Origin: Streptococcus sp. WB01_FAA12
GTDB taxonomy: Bacteria; Bacillota; Bacilli; Lactobacillales; Streptococcaceae
Assembly: GCF_012843315.1 (NCBI RefSeq)
Contig: NZ_JABAEX010000002.1
Location: 1-64,000 of the forward strand
Direction of reading: 5' to 3'
DNA: 64,000 nt
Under the pieces are notes generated by a model that was not told the origin of the DNA, made no database searches, and saw nothing but the letters and a program-made list of their open reading frames with translations. The position numbers and the translations under genes are program-made. This document shows, in pieces, positions 44,391 through 53,624 of this stretch. How positions within the stretch are numbered: the first letter of the stretch is position 1; each line of letters opens with the position of its first letter.

Positions 44391-44420
44391 AATGAAAGGA
44401 GATGTTTCCTTTCATTTTTT
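44391..44420 (+). terminator. Terminator of the EEP hydrolase gene
   Basis: 10-bp stem AATGAAAGGA (44391-44400) with TCCTTTCATT (44407-44416), followed by TTTT. Confidence 0.85.
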
Positions 44421-44540
44421 TACAAAAATTACTATTTTGGGGAAGAACATTTTTTGTATATTTGTATATTATGAAAAAAATATCAATAGATATATTTTTT
44501 AAAAATTAAGGTTCAAAAAGTCGATAAGATCAACTGTTTA

Positions 44541-44549
44541 TGATAAAAT
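44541..44549 (+). promoter_or_regulatory. Promoter of the giant surface protein
   Basis: TGA-TAAAAT, hexamer 44544-44549. Upstream 44420-44520 is very AT-rich with runs of A and T. RBS AAAGGAGG 5 bp before the ATG. Confidence 0.55.
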
Positions 44550-44578
44550 GGTAATTATGAAATAAAAGGAGGACTGGA

Positions 44579-47500
44579 ATGTTTTTTCAGGATAGAAAGA
44601 TAAAATATTCAATCCGCAAATTGTCAGTTGCTACTGTGTCACTTGCGATTGGATTTTTGTTTGCACCTGCGGCTATTGGAGCCGCTCAAGTAGCTCAAGC
44701 GGATGAGCTTACGGCTACTGAACAAGTGGAGAATAAAGCAGAGAGTCAGGTCTCGGTGGGCTCTTCCGCGACAGAGCCTCAGAAAGAAAACCAAGTTTCT
44801 TTGAGCTCTTCGGAATCTACCGTAGCAGAGACAAGTGAAGCGATAGCATCTACTGGTTTTAGAAATGCTCAGCCAGCTACAGGCACTGTCCAAGCAACTC
44901 CAGCAAATGCTAGTCTCAATAAGAGCACTTTAGAGAACTACCTCAAAGAGTTGCGTAGCAAGGACTTTTCAAGTAAGACAGACGATAGTCTAGAAATCTT
45001 GAATGGCGTGATGACAGCTGCTGATAGCGTGCTTCAAACTGCGACAAAGCAAGAAGAAATTGATAAAATTTATCGCAATCTAGTGACTTTTGTCAATTCA
45101 GGTCTTCGTGATAAAAATCCGAAAGTCATCCCAGACAAGGATAAGACTCCTCACACAGCACTTTATGAGTTTGAAAGTGCTACACCAGGAAAATCAGCTC
45201 TGTGGGGACTGAGCTACCTAAAGCCAGAAGACACAAAAATCTACAAAAAGGGCGATAAAGTAAAGGCCATCCAGCCAACTGAAACAACTTATGTAGAGAA
45301 TGATGGAAGTGGTAGATGGACCTTTAAGGGCTATGACTATGATAGCCAGGTGATTGACAAAGATGATGTCTTCTTCACAGGTAAGTGGGAATTTACACCG
45401 ACACCATATAAGGCAACCTATAGAGCGGTTAATGGATCACCTGGAAAAACTTTGCCATCTTATGTTGCAAATTGGAGTCCAGAAGATAAAAGAAGATTTG
45501 CTGAGGGTGAAGTAGTAAAAGCACAAGAATTTCACTATGTTTTTTATACTTCAGAAGAATATCCTAACCGAAAAGGCTATTGGGCTTTGACTGGCTTTGA
45601 TGCTCCAAGTAAAGTGGCAAACAATGGCGATGTAGAGTTCGTAGGAACTTGGAAATACTTTGAGGATGTCACTGTATCCTACAAACCTATGAACCAGCAC
45701 GATTTTGAGAATTTTTATCATTTACCAAGTAGTCCTAAGACCTCACGTGACGAATATAAATTACCTCTTCCTAAGGAGATAAAAGATCTAGAAAGTAAGC
45801 TATACGATTACAAGCTTTCTCTCAATCAGTTTGATAAACGTGATGAGTATTTACCTAAAAATATACTGGATACGGTAGCAGCCTTGCTTCGCTACGATGA
45901 AGTTCAAGGTGTCTACAAACCCTTTTATGATGCGGAAAATGAAGGAAATTGGACCTTTGAGGAAGATGTAGTAGATTTAACCTTCAGTCGTGAACTAGAG
46001 CGGGCGGCTACATATGGGGAAATACCAAAAGTTACAATACCATTGGAGTTTGTATTTAAAGGGGTTCCTCGGAAACCGACTTATGAGTTTGTCAGTGGAA
46101 CGGCTGGCAAAGCACTACCTGCTGAGATCAATAATCTGAAGCCGGTAGATATGCCTGAATGGGAGTATGCAAAGAGAAAGCAATACCCGAAAGGTGAGAT
46201 GGTTCAGTCTGTTAGACCGACTCAAGAGTCCTACTATGATGCAGTTAACAAGGGTACCTGGACCTTTACAGGCTACGATTTTACTGAAAAACCAGTAAGT
46301 GAGTGGGATCATAAAGGATGGAACCTTAAGTTTACAGGTACTTGGACTTTTGTAGCGGATAAGTACTCAGAAAACTATGAGTTTGTTAGCTCAGATCCTA
46401 GTCGATCTCTACCAGCTGCAGTTAAGGCCTTGACGCCAAGTAATACAAATACTTACGATAATGGCGATACTGTATATGTGGAATATCCACGTGAGACGAC
46501 CTACATGGACTTTGATAACGAGGGTACTTGGAAATTTAATGGCTATGACGCTAATAGCAAGGTAGTTAATCAAGATAAAGTTCTCTTTACAGGTAAATGG
46601 TCCTTCACACCACACAGAGATAAGACTGTTTCCTTTGACTTTGTCAGTGATACCCCAGGGAAGGCTATTCCGAATGATCTGAAGGCGCAAATTCCAGCTT
46701 CTATCACGACATCTCCGAAAGATTATTCTGATAATGTTAGATATGTCATTGAAAGTTTCTATACATACACAGATGATGATAATGATGGTACATGGAAGTT
46801 TATTGCTCCTGAGAAGATAGAAAAACCATCTGATGATGAGGACTCTACTTACACACTCCACTGGGTCTTTGAACCGATCAAGCGTAGTGTTTATTATGAC
46901 TTCTATACAGATTCAAAAGATGATTTTGGTCAAGAGATCTATCCACCATCAACTTTGTTTGATCTAATCACTTATGAAAGAGAATTTGTCAAGGGTGAAA
47001 AAGCTCGCGTTAAAATGCCGTCTAAAACAAGAATTGAGGATCCAGATGGCAGAGGAACTTGGGTATTTGATGACTACTATGAAGATGATAATACGACTAT
47101 TTCTCCACGTGTGAAAACAGTAGGGACAGGAGACGTTATCTTTAGAGGAAGATGGATTTTGGTTCCTACTGATCAGTCTGATACAATCTACAGAGTGGAG
47201 TATAAATTTACTAACTCGACTCCTGCTTATCCTCTTCCAAACAAGATTCGCGATATGCTTCCAGCTGGCACTGATTTCGTTGCACGAGCTGACGATTACA
47301 AAGATGCAAGCAAACTTGACACATCGACAGTAACTGTTCCAACTGGTACTTGGACTTTCCATGGTTTTGATGCGGATAAATACGGAAAAGCTATTGCAGG
47401 TACGAAAGTGAAGACCATCACAGGATCTTGGAGCTTTACGCCAAATGGTATAGACTATCAGTTCCAATCAACTAATCCTGATTTCGTATTACCAGATCAT

Positions 47501-50500
47501 ATCACCAAGTTGACTCCGAAAAATCCTTATGATTACAAGTTATATCCTAAGGAAATTCTGGCTGAACAACCAAGTGAAACGACTTATGTTGATACGGCGA
47601 ATAAAGTGACTTGGACGTTTGCAGGATACGATAAAGAAAAAATCGTTGTAGCAGAAGGCAGACAAACTTTCCTTGGAAGCTGGGTACCTACTCCAAACCC
47701 AGAATATGTATTCAAATCTTCTAAAGCGGGTGTTCCATTACCACAAAGTATTTTGGGAATGCTTCCAAATGATGAGGCTTCTTATAAGGTTGGTGACACC
47801 ATTGTAGCCAAACAACCTGCTGAAGAATCAGTAGTTGAAGAAGAAAAAGACTATGTCTGGACCTTCAAAGGTTACGATCAGAAGAATGCGACCTATAATG
47901 GCAAGCGCGTGACATTTACAGGTATCTGGGAAGTAACGCCTAGACCACATCATGTAAGCTATACTTTTGAAAGCGAAACGGCTGGTGTTGATTTGCCTGA
48001 ATTTATCCAGAAGAAAGCGCCAAAAGATGGCTCAACTTACTTCAATGGGACGAGAGTTTTTGCAGAAGAGCCGACAACAAAGACTTACAAAGATGATGTG
48101 AATGATGGTAACTGGACTTTCGCTGGTTATGATGCCAAAAGTAAGATTGTGAGAAAGGCTGATCTGACCTTCACAGGTAAGTGGTCATTTGTAGCTAACA
48201 AGTACCAAGCTACTTACAGTTTCGCAAGTGCAACAGCAGGTAAGGCTCTTCCAGCAGAAATCACAGGTTGGACCCCAAGCGACAGTGCAACATATGTGAA
48301 TGGTGACTCTGTTTCCGCTCAACAACCAGCGCAAGCGACCTACACAGATACTGTGAACGATGGCACCTGGACCTTCAAGGGTTATGATGCAGCTAGCGCC
48401 GTTGTCAACAAGTCCAATGTTGAGTTTGTAGGTAACTGGGCCTTTGAAGCTAACAAGTATCAAGCTACTTACAGTTTCGCAAGTGCAACAGCAGGTAAGC
48501 AACTTCCAGCAGCTATCGCAGCATTGACCCCAAGCGATAGTGACTCGTATGTGAATGGTGCCTCTGTTTCAGCTCAACAACCATCTCAAACCACTTACAC
48601 CGACGCAGTGAACGACGGCACATGGACCTTCAAGGGTTACGACGCAGCTAGCGCCGTTGTCAACAAGGCAGATGTAGAGTTTGTAGGAAAATGGGCTTTT
48701 GAAGCCAACAAGTACCAAGCTACTTACAGTTTCGCAAGTGCAACAGTAGGTAAGCAACTTCCAGCAGGTATCGCAACGCTACTTCCAAGCGACAGTGCAA
48801 CATATGTGAATGGTAACTCTGTTTCGGCTAAACAACCATCTCAAACCACATACACAGATAGTGTGAATGACGGCACCTGGACCTTCAAGGGTTATGATGC
48901 AGCTAGCGCCGTTGTCAACAAGGCAGATGTAGAGTTTGTAGGTAAATGGACCTTTGAAGCTAACAAGTACCAGGCTACTTACAGTTTCGCAAGTGCAACA
49001 GTAGGTAAGCAACTTCCAGCAGGTATCGCAACGCTACTTCCAAGCGACAGTGCAACATATGTGAATGGTGACTCTGTTTCCGCTCAACAACCATCTCAAA
49101 CCACTTACACCGACGGAGTGAACGATGGCACATGGACCTTCAAGGGCTACGATGCAGCTAGCGCCGTTGTCAACAAGGCTGATGTAGAGTTTGTAGGAAA
49201 ATGGACCTTTGAAGCTAACAAGTATCAAGCGACTTACAGTTTCGCAAGTGCAACAGCAGGTAAGCAACTTCCAGCAGGTATGGCAACGCTGCTTCCAAGC
49301 GACAGTGCAACATATGTGAATGGTGCCTCTGTTTCCGCTCAACAACCATCCCAAACCACTTACACAGATAGTGTGAACGATGGCACATGGACCTTCAAGG
49401 GTTATGACGCAGCTAGTGCCGTTGTCAACAAGGCTAATGTTGAATTTGTAGGTAAGTGGACCTTTGAAGCCAACAAGTATCAAGCAAGTTACCGCTTCGA
49501 GAGCGCCACAGCAGGTAAGGCTCTTCCAGCAGGCATTGCCACGCTACTTCCAAGCGACAGTGCAACTTATGTGAATGGTGCCTCTGTTTCCGCTCAACAA
49601 CCATCTCAAACCACATACACAGACACAGTGAACGACGGCACTTGGACCTTCAAGGGTTATGACGCAGCTAGCGCTGTAGTCAACAAGGCTAATGTTGAGT
49701 TTGTAGGAAAATGGACCTTTGAAGCTAACAAGTACCAAGCTACTTATCGCTTCGAGAGTGAGACAGCAGGTAAGCAACTTCCAGCAGCTATCGCAGCATT
49801 GACCCCAAGCGACAGTGCAAGATATGAGAATGGTAACTCTGTTTCTGCTCAACAACCATCTCAAACCACTTACACAGATAGTGTGAACGACGGCACATGG
49901 ACCTTCAAGGGTTACGCCGCAGCTAGCGCCGTTGTCAACAAGTCCAATGTAGAGTTTGTAGGAAAATGGACCTTTGAAGCCAACAAGTATCAAGCGACTT
50001 ACCGCTTCGAGAGTGAGACAGCAGGAAAAGCTCTTCCGTCAGGCATTGCAACACTACTTCCAAGCGACAGTGACTCGTATGTGAATGGTGACACTGTTTC
50101 CGCTCAACAACCATCCCAAACCACTTACACCGACGGAGTGAACGACGGCACATGGACCTTCAAGGGCTATGACGCAGCTAGCGCTGTAGTCAACAAAGCT
50201 AATGTTGAGTTTGTAGGAAAATGGACCTTTGAAGCTAACAAGTACCAGGCTACTTATCGCTTCGAGAGCGCAACAGCAGGAAAAGCTCTTCCAGCAGGCA
50301 TTGCCACACTACTTCCAAGCGACAGTGCAACTTATGTGAATGGTGCCTCTGTTTCCGCTCAACAACCATCTCAAACCACATACACAGATACTGTGAACGA
50401 TGGCACATGGACCTTCAAGGGTTATGACGCAGCTAGCGCCGTTGTCAACAAGGCTAATGTTGAATTTGTAGGAAACTGGACCTTTGAAGCCAACAAGTAC

Positions 50501-53350
50501 CAAGCGACTTATCGCTTCGAGAGCGCCACAGCAGGTAAGGCTCTTCCAGCAGGCATTGCAACACTACTTCCAAGCGACAGTGCAACTTATGTGAATGGTG
50601 CCGCTGTTTCAGCTCAACAACCATCTCAAACGACCTACACAGATACTGTGAACGACGGCACCTGGACCTTCAAGGGTTACGACGCAGCTAGCGCCGTTGT
50701 CAACAAGGCTAATGTTGAGTTTGTAGGAAACTGGACCTTTGAAGCCAACAAGTACCAAGCGACTTACCGTTTCGAGAGCGCCACATCAGGAAAAGCTCTT
50801 CCGGCAGGCATTGTCACGCTACTTCCAAACGACAGTGCAACATATGTGAATGGTGCCTCTGTTTCCGCTAAACAACCATCCCAAACCACTTACACAGATA
50901 CTGTGAATGACGGCACATGGACCTTCAAGGGCTACAATGCAGAAAATGCAGTCGTGAACAAGGCTGATGTAGAGTTTGTAGGAAACTGGACCTTTGAAGC
51001 TAAGAAGTACCAAGCTACTTACAGTTTCGCAAGTACAACAGCAGGTAAGCAACTTCCAGCAGCTATCGCAGCATTGACCCCAAGCGACAGTGCAACATAT
51101 GTGAATGGTGCCTCTGTTTCCGCTCAACAACCAGCGCAAGCGACCTACACAGATACTGTCAACGATGGCACATGGACCTTCAAGGGTTACGACGCAGCTA
51201 GCGCCGTTGTCAACAAGTCCAATGTAGAGTTTGTAGGAAACTGGACCTTTGAAGCCAACAAGTACCAAGCGACTTACCGCTTCGAGAGCGCCACAGCAGG
51301 TAAGGCTCTTCCAGCAGGCATTGCAACACTACTTCCAAGCGACAGTGCAACATATGTGAATGGTAACTCTGTTTCCGCTAAACAACCAGCGCAAGCGACC
51401 TATACAGATAGTGTGAACGATGGCACATGGACCTTCAAGGGTTACGACGCAGCTAGCACCGTTGTCAACAAGGCTGATGTAGAGTTTATAGGTAAGTGGA
51501 CCTTTGAAGCTAACAAGTACCAAGCTACTTACAGTTTCGCAAGTGCAACAGCAGGTAAGCAACTTCCAGCAGCTATCGCAGCAGTGACCCCAAGCGACAG
51601 TGCAACATATGTGAATGGTGCCTCTGTTTCGGCTAAACAACCATCTCAAAACACTTACACAGATAGTGTGAACGATGGCACATGGACCTTCAAGGGTTAC
51701 GACGCAGCTAGCGCCGTTGTCAACAAGGCTGATGTAGAGTTTATAGGTAAGTGGACCTTTGAAGCTAACAAGTACCAAGCTACTTACAGTTTCGCAAGTG
51801 CAACAGCAGGTAAGCAACTTCCAGCAGCTATCGCAGCAGTGACCCCAAGCGACAGTGCAAGATATGTGAATGGTGACACTGTTTCCGCTAAACAACCAGC
51901 GCAAGCGACCTACACAGATACTGTGAACGACGGCACTTGGACCTTCAAGGGTTACGACGCAGCTAGCGCCGTTGTCAACAAGGCTGATGTAGAGTTTGTA
52001 GGTAACTGGGCCTTTGAAGCCAACAAGTACCAAGCAAGTTACCGCTTCGAAAGTGCGACAGCAGGGAAAGCACTTCCAGCAGCCATTGCAGCATTGACTC
52101 CAAGCGACAGTGCAACTTATGTGAATGGCAATACTGTTTCAGCTAAACAACCAGCGGAAATCACATACACAGATAGCGTGAATGACGGCACTTGGACCTT
52201 CAAGGGCTATGACGCAGCTAGCGCCGTTGTCAACAAGGCTAATGTATCCTTCGTCGGTAACTGGACCTTTGAAGCCAACAAGTACCAAGCTACTTACCGC
52301 TTCGAGAGCGCAACTGCGGATAAAGCGCTTCCAGCAGCCATCGTAGCATTGACCCCAAGCGACAGTGCAACTTATGAGAATGGTAACTCTGTTTCCGCTC
52401 AACAACCATCACAAACGACCTACACAGATAGTGTGAACGATGGCACTTGGATCTTCAAAGGCTATGACGCAGCTAGCGCTGTTGTCAACAAGGCCAATGT
52501 ATCCTTCGTCGGTAACTGGACCTTTGAAGCCAACAAGTACCAAGCTACTTACCGCTTCGAGAGTGAAACAGCAGGTAAGCAACTTCCAGCAGGTATCGCA
52601 ACGCTGCTTCCAAGCGACAGTGCAACTTATGTGAATGGTGCCTCTGTTTCCGCTGAGCAACCAGCGCAAACCACTTACACAGATAGTGTGAACGACGGCA
52701 CTTGGACCTTCAAGGGTTACGACGCAGACAATGCAGTCGTCAACAAGGCCAATGTATCCTTCGTCGGTAAATGGGAATTTGTAGCTAACAAGTACCAAAC
52801 TACTTATCGCTTCGAGAGCGCAACGGCAGGTAAGCAACTTCCAGCAGAAGTATTGAGCTTACTTCCACAAAGTGGAACATATACTACAAGTTCTTCTGCA
52901 GCGATTGCTTTCGTTCCAGAAGCACCGATGCCTGTAGAAGTTGCTGTTGCAAATGGTACATGGACATTCTTAGGTTACCAAGAAGTGGAAGAGGGGGCAA
53001 ATCTAACCTTCGTCGGTAAGTGGGTCTTTGAAGCTAAGCAAGATCCTAGTCCACAACCACAGCCGGCACCAACGCCACAACCAGCACCTCAACCAAATCC
53101 AGTTCCACCAGTTAATCCAGGAGGAGAGCAGGGAACTGATAATAATCAGGCAGATAGACATCAATCAGAACAACCAAGAAAACCTGAAGAGAATCCACCA
53201 GCTCAAAGTCCAGCAGGAGAAAAAGCAAAACAAGCTACATTGCCAAATACGGGTAGCACTGCACCGCTTTCACTCACTGGACTAATGACTAGCTCTCTTC
53301 TTGCAGGTCTAGCAGCGTTGCTTCTTGGTCGCAAGCGGAAAGATGATTAA
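44579..53350 (+). CDS. Giant SHIRT-domain periscope-type LPxTG surface protein
   Basis: 2923 residues. YSIRK signal peptide (Y10-K14; hydrophobic 17-41, cleavage likely after QVAQA), which directs secretion at the septum; Ser/Thr/Glu linker (42-~105); short helical domain (~107-185, TLENYLKELRSKDF through LRDKNPK). About 11 divergent SHIRT-like domains (~190-1207), 18 near-identical 85-residue SHIRT domains (1208-2737) and a divergent 19th (to ~2820) follow; units read YxATYxFxSxTAGKxLP, then YTDxVNDGTWTFKGYD and VEFVGxWxFEAN. A Pro/Gln wall spacer, LPNTG (2888-2892), hydrophobic segment and KRKDD tail end it. SHIRT arrays (Sgo0707-type periscope proteins) form rod-like stalks whose length varies by recombination. 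No separate ligand-binding head is obvious; the divergent N-terminal SHIRTs may serve as one. Confidence 0.93.
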   Translation: MFFQDRKIKYSIRKLSVATVSLAIGFLFAPAAIGAAQVAQADELTATEQVENKAESQVSVGSSATEPQKENQVSLSSSESTVAETSEAIASTGFRNAQPATGTVQATPANASLNKSTLENYLKELRSKDFSSKTDDSLEILNGVMTAADSVLQTATKQEEIDKIYRNLVTFVNSGLRDKNPKVIPDKDKTPHTALYEFESATPGKSALWGLSYLKPEDTKIYKKGDKVKAIQPTETTYVENDGSGRWTFKGYDYDSQVIDKDDVFFTGKWEFTPTPYKATYRAVNGSPGKTLPSYVANWSPEDKRRFAEGEVVKAQEFHYVFYTSEEYPNRKGYWALTGFDAPSKVANNGDVEFVGTWKYFEDVTVSYKPMNQHDFENFYHLPSSPKTSRDEYKLPLPKEIKDLESKLYDYKLSLNQFDKRDEYLPKNILDTVAALLRYDEVQGVYKPFYDAENEGNWTFEEDVVDLTFSRELERAATYGEIPKVTIPLEFVFKGVPRKPTYEFVSGTAGKALPAEINNLKPVDMPEWEYAKRKQYPKGEMVQSVRPTQESYYDAVNKGTWTFTGYDFTEKPVSEWDHKGWNLKFTGTWTFVADKYSENYEFVSSDPSRSLPAAVKALTPSNTNTYDNGDTVYVEYPRETTYMDFDNEGTWKFNGYDANSKVVNQDKVLFTGKWSFTPHRDKTVSFDFVSDTPGKAIPNDLKAQIPASITTSPKDYSDNVRYVIESFYTYTDDDNDGTWKFIAPEKIEKPSDDEDSTYTLHWVFEPIKRSVYYDFYTDSKDDFGQEIYPPSTLFDLITYEREFVKGEKARVKMPSKTRIEDPDGRGTWVFDDYYEDDNTTISPRVKTVGTGDVIFRGRWILVPTDQSDTIYRVEYKFTNSTPAYPLPNKIRDMLPAGTDFVARADDYKDASKLDTSTVTVPTGTWTFHGFDADKYGKAIAGTKVKTITGSWSFTPNGIDYQFQSTNPDFVLPDHITKLTPKNPYDYKLYPKEILAEQPSETTYVDTANKVTWTFAGYDKEKIVVAEGRQTFLGSWVPTPNPEYVFKSSKAGVPLPQSILGMLPNDEASYKVGDTIVAKQPAEESVVEEEKDYVWTFKGYDQKNATYNGKRVTFTGIWEVTPRPHHVSYTFESETAGVDLPEFIQKKAPKDGSTYFNGTRVFAEEPTTKTYKDDVNDGNWTFAGYDAKSKIVRKADLTFTGKWSFVANKYQATYSFASATAGKALPAEITGWTPSDSATYVNGDSVSAQQPAQATYTDTVNDGTWTFKGYDAASAVVNKSNVEFVGNWAFEANKYQATYSFASATAGKQLPAAIAALTPSDSDSYVNGASVSAQQPSQTTYTDAVNDGTWTFKGYDAASAVVNKADVEFVGKWAFEANKYQATYSFASATVGKQLPAGIATLLPSDSATYVNGNSVSAKQPSQTTYTDSVNDGTWTFKGYDAASAVVNKADVEFVGKWTFEANKYQATYSFASATVGKQLPAGIATLLPSDSATYVNGDSVSAQQPSQTTYTDGVNDGTWTFKGYDAASAVVNKADVEFVGKWTFEANKYQATYSFASATAGKQLPAGMATLLPSDSATYVNGASVSAQQPSQTTYTDSVNDGTWTFKGYDAASAVVNKANVEFVGKWTFEANKYQASYRFESATAGKALPAGIATLLPSDSATYVNGASVSAQQPSQTTYTDTVNDGTWTFKGYDAASAVVNKANVEFVGKWTFEANKYQATYRFESETAGKQLPAAIAALTPSDSARYENGNSVSAQQPSQTTYTDSVNDGTWTFKGYAAASAVVNKSNVEFVGKWTFEANKYQATYRFESETAGKALPSGIATLLPSDSDSYVNGDTVSAQQPSQTTYTDGVNDGTWTFKGYDAASAVVNKANVEFVGKWTFEANKYQATYRFESATAGKALPAGIATLLPSDSATYVNGASVSAQQPSQTTYTDTVNDGTWTFKGYDAASAVVNKANVEFVGNWTFEANKYQATYRFESATAGKALPAGIATLLPSDSATYVNGAAVSAQQPSQTTYTDTVNDGTWTFKGYDAASAVVNKANVEFVGNWTFEANKYQATYRFESATSGKALPAGIVTLLPNDSATYVNGASVSAKQPSQTTYTDTVNDGTWTFKGYNAENAVVNKADVEFVGNWTFEAKKYQATYSFASTTAGKQLPAAIAALTPSDSATYVNGASVSAQQPAQATYTDTVNDGTWTFKGYDAASAVVNKSNVEFVGNWTFEANKYQATYRFESATAGKALPAGIATLLPSDSATYVNGNSVSAKQPAQATYTDSVNDGTWTFKGYDAASTVVNKADVEFIGKWTFEANKYQATYSFASATAGKQLPAAIAAVTPSDSATYVNGASVSAKQPSQNTYTDSVNDGTWTFKGYDAASAVVNKADVEFIGKWTFEANKYQATYSFASATAGKQLPAAIAAVTPSDSARYVNGDTVSAKQPAQATYTDTVNDGTWTFKGYDAASAVVNKADVEFVGNWAFEANKYQASYRFESATAGKALPAAIAALTPSDSATYVNGNTVSAKQPAEITYTDSVNDGTWTFKGYDAASAVVNKANVSFVGNWTFEANKYQATYRFESATADKALPAAIVALTPSDSATYENGNSVSAQQPSQTTYTDSVNDGTWIFKGYDAASAVVNKANVSFVGNWTFEANKYQATYRFESETAGKQLPAGIATLLPSDSATYVNGASVSAEQPAQTTYTDSVNDGTWTFKGYDADNAVVNKANVSFVGKWEFVANKYQTTYRFESATAGKQLPAEVLSLLPQSGTYTTSSSAAIAFVPEAPMPVEVAVANGTWTFLGYQEVEEGANLTFVGKWVFEAKQDPSPQPQPAPTPQPAPQPNPVPPVNPGGEQGTDNNQADRHQSEQPRKPEENPPAQSPAGEKAKQATLPNTGSTAPLSLTGLMTSSLLAGLAALLLGRKRKDD
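48200..53036 (+). repeat. 255-bp tandem repeats encoding SHIRT domains (18 full units plus a divergent last unit)
   Basis: Unit boundaries taken at the codon for Lys in AAC-AAG-TAC/T: 48200, then every 255 bp to 52790 (18 exact units, 4590 bp); the 19th unit is shorter and divergent. All units keep the 85-codon length. Two N-terminal sub-types alternate: SFASATAGKQLPAAIAALTP-like and RFESATAGKALPAGIATLLP-like. Confidence 0.95.
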
Positions 53351-53447
53351 TCACTAATTTTATCTAGAAGCTTTCGACTTTTACAAGATTATTAAGCAAC
53401 TGTTTGACTGTTTGACAAATCTATCTGAATCGCAAGCTTTAAGGCTG

Positions 53448-53477
53448 AGAGAAGACCAATTTGGTCTTCTCTTTTTG
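53448..53477 (+). terminator. Terminator of the giant surface protein gene
   Basis: 12-bp stem AGAGAAGACCAA (53448-53459) with 53461-53472 (inner pairs form the loop), followed by TTTTT. It lies ~100 bp past the stop. Confidence 0.8.
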
Positions 53478-53587
53478 CATTTTGTATAGAAAGCAACTGT
53501 GTGATTTTTAGTATAAGAGAGGTATTTAGAGAAATCGAGAGCCTTGTGATAGGTCAGATGAGTCGGACTACTGAAAATGTTCAAAAT

Positions 53588-53597
53588 ATGGTATAAT
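53588..53597 (+). promoter_or_regulatory. cshB promoter (extended -10)
   Basis: TGG-TATAAT ending at 53597, six bases before an ATG at 53604 where transcription should begin. Confidence 0.7.
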
Positions 53598-53624
53598 GGT
53601 TAAATGAATAGAATCGAGGATAGT

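Noticed and set aside
48200-52789. Regularly spaced repeats resembling a CRISPR array
   Set aside because: Period is 255 bp, units are contiguous without unique spacers, and all lie in one long open reading frame.
48185-52837. Many long open frames on the - strand across the SHIRT array
   Set aside because: They recur with the 255-bp period and are shadows of the biased codon use of the repeats. They have no ribosome sites or independent conservation.
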